A stretch of 64,000 nt of DNA. Origin: Fratercula arctica. Taxonomy: Eukaryota; Chordata; Aves; Charadriiformes; Alcidae. Shown here in pieces: positions 62,046 through 64,000 of the stretch. Location of the stretch: positions 158,159,389 through 158,223,388 of the forward strand of contig CANTUZ010000002.1 of the NCBI GenBank assembly GCA_947846985.1, written 5' to 3'. The position numbers and the translations under genes were made by a program. A model generated the notes under the pieces. That model was not told the DNA's origin. It did no database searches and was given only the letters and a program-made list of their open reading frames with translations. Each line of letters starts with the position of its first letter. Within the stretch, counting starts at the first letter, position 1.

Positions 62046-64000
62046 TAAAAAGTCACCCAAAACAAAGAAAAAGAACAAAAGAACCTCTCTCCAAACAATG
62101 TTTTGTAAGTCATCATTTTCTTCCTTGTCTTCATTTTTAGCTTCAGATAAAGATTTTTTTCCTGTAGTCTTTGAATTCATTTCTCACTCATTGTACTGTG
62201 GTTTTCGTTATGCATTTTAACAGTTCGTCTCTGCTAAAAATAAGTGTTATAATTGTGAATATAATTAGATTTGTTCCACACAATTGCATATAAATGTAAT
62301 TCCAAGGTGTTTTTAGAACTCCTCTGTTCCGTATTGATGGATTAGGACCAGGGTCTGTTTAGAAATGGTGCTTTTCTCTGAGGTAATGCTATTCATGAAT
62401 CCCAGTCTTACTTTCCCCCTTATTTTTGCTACAGTTTCTGCCCAGCATTTTGCTAAAACTGGGAGCATTGGCAAGTGGCTGCCTTGGCAACTGATAGCAA
62501 ATTAACTTTTGGTTAGCCTACAAGGCGTATTTATTCTGGGGCTTTCAACTTTAAATGAAAGCATGGATCATCTGAAATGTGTTTCTTGGAAATGGAAGAA
62601 TGAACAGCTGTTTCATGCTCCTTCTTTTAAATCTCTGAGAGTTGGAGCTCTGGTCGTAGGCAGCTTTAAATAACATTTAAGGATGGAGCAAATAGCAGCC
62701 TGCTAGTCTACTGTGATTTGCTTGTGGAACTGATCTAAGATGTTGGAGGTTTAAATGAGCTGGCAGCCTTTTAACTCAGTGGCGTGAATTTTTATATTTT
62801 TTTTCTTCATACAAATGATATACGAAAGCTTGTCCTTGATTCTTTTTTTTTCTCCCTTCTTTTTCATAGTATCACATGCAGTTCATTATAAACCGGATTT
62901 GGTTTTGTTTTTGTTTTTTCTTTTGGAAAGGATGACAGCTACTGATTTTTTATGACAAACAAGATCCTAACTTCTAGAACTGAAAGACACATCTCTGGAA
63001 AAGCAAACCTTGTATGGATAGAGAATGAGTTGTGGACTAAACAGCTGATGGCATGATGAATGTTAATTCAAGGAGCCTGGTAGCTTTAGATTTATATCTA
63101 GTCCCTAAAAGTGGTCCTACCTGCACAGCAAAATTTTAAGTTTCCATAGTCTTATTTATTTGCCCTGCCGCAGAAGAACATTCAAGGGAAAGCATAGAAA
63201 AGCAGTCCAAACAGCGCAATGAAAGCAACAGATTTCAGATCCGTTGGGCTTGTTACAGTTTCTCTTTGTGGGACCTTTACTGAAGATTGTGTCACATGAG
63301 TTGGAATAAGTACTAAGACATCTACCCTGTCCCATGACCTCCAGATTCATGGATACCTAAACTCCTTCAGCAACTTTCAGAGTGTTATTGTAAGACAAAC
63401 TGAGACTAGTATCCCCTCCAAGCCTCTTGTTCAAGCTGGACCATAGCAAAGCCCCATTCACACAAAGTCTCATGAACTTAAGACTGATCTCTCATTCTTA
63501 AAACATAAACATAATTAGCAATCTGTGTAACACTTCATAGTTGGTTCATATGCTATTTGGACATCCTAACTTGAAGAAGCTCTTGCGTGCTTCCTCACCA
63601 TCCATGTCCTTAACACTTTTTTTCTTTCTAGCTGTTCAATAGCCCAGCTCTGATAAGCCTGGGAAGCATTGTCATTGGTAAGGCATTTTGTTCAGGCTTT
63701 TCTGATGAGTTGAGATATGAAAATCAGTGTGAGGCTGCACTGGGACTTCAATCTCTCCCCCCCTTGGAAATTAAAACAGTCTAGTTGTTTATTTAATTGC
63801 ATTTTAGTGGAAATCATCTACACAAGTAGCAAAGAATTCGGACTTTTCAAGACTCCTTGTTCCTGGGCTGCCTGCTTTGGAGATTCTGAAATCTACACAT
63901 AAAGTGCCTTGGTGTTAGCTCAGCAAAGATGGAGGGCAAAGAGCTTTAGTGTTGGATCCTAAGGAAGATTTTACCAGAAGTCTTAAGAGCTGTCTCATAT
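62043..64000. other. Unique sequence; balanced block at about 62430-62790 and a possible small exon near the end
   Basis: The 62430-62790 block is balanced in composition, free of repeats and lacks long frames, which would fit a conserved noncoding element; comparison is needed to say so. A 46-bp interval at 63632-63677 is framed by good splice-site sequences and is reported as a finding. No other gene signal was seen. Confidence 0.4.

Noticed and set aside
61831..62220. 129-codon frame containing a poly-Lys run
   Set aside because: The Lys run is the 35-A homopolymer; the sequence on either side has no recognisable domain.
1..64000. CRISPR array, prophage, operon or other prokaryotic system
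   Set aside because: The repeat content, codon-poor AT-rich background and CR1/LTR elements are vertebrate. No regularly spaced direct repeats or compact gene clusters are present.

Overview
The window looks like intronic or intergenic DNA from a bird nuclear genome. The clue is the repeat content. There are at least seven fragments of CR1 LINEs, several ending in the CR1-specific tail of short ATTCTATG-like units instead of poly(A). There are also copies of an avian endogenous-retrovirus LTR whose body is built from repeated CTGCTCCAG/GGCTGCAG units, and there is no Alu, L1 or B1 sequence. From memory this LTR type is common in non-galliform birds; that is an inference I cannot check here. 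I find no complete host protein-coding gene, rRNA, tRNA, CRISPR array or operon. Nearly all short open frames in the AT-rich background look like chance.

Layout: 0-17 kb is mostly AT-rich unique DNA with a decayed sense CR1 (2395-3497), an (AAAAT)n array (5036-5097), a first (TTCCC)n array (9745-9823), an A/C-rich array (11883-12019) and a small CR1 reverse-transcriptase (RT) fragment (17128-17239). 17-37 kb is mostly unique sequence. It is broken by a CR1 tail beside a very GC-rich LTR fragment (25131-25818), an ancient CR1 (31540-32080) and an ancient RT fragment that looks non-CR1 (35565-35710). 37.9-45.1 kb is the densest repeat block: a 200-bp (TTCCC)n array, a 2.1-kb LTR with a 1.25-kb CR1 piece embedded in it, a (TTCC)n array and a 1.8-kb antisense CR1. 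45-54 kb is again mostly unique, with a G-rich tract. At 53.9-55.7 kb lies a full-length solo LTR, followed by two converging CR1 tails of different apparent age. 55.7-64 kb is unique apart from simple repeats, including a run of 35 A.

The elements do not form a working system. Every LINE copy is 5'-truncated, frameshifted or missing catalytic residues, and the LTRs stand alone without gag, pol or env. The most unusual object is the chimeric LTR at 38135-40234. About 333 bp of LTR, including its likely poly(A) signal, is replaced by an internal CR1 fragment that lacks both CR1 ends, while the outer LTR termini and a near-perfect 5-bp target-site duplication remain. Three possible small exons and several hairpin, G-quadruplex and polypyrimidine structures are reported as low-confidence observations. 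Family assignments rest on recognition, not on a database search.
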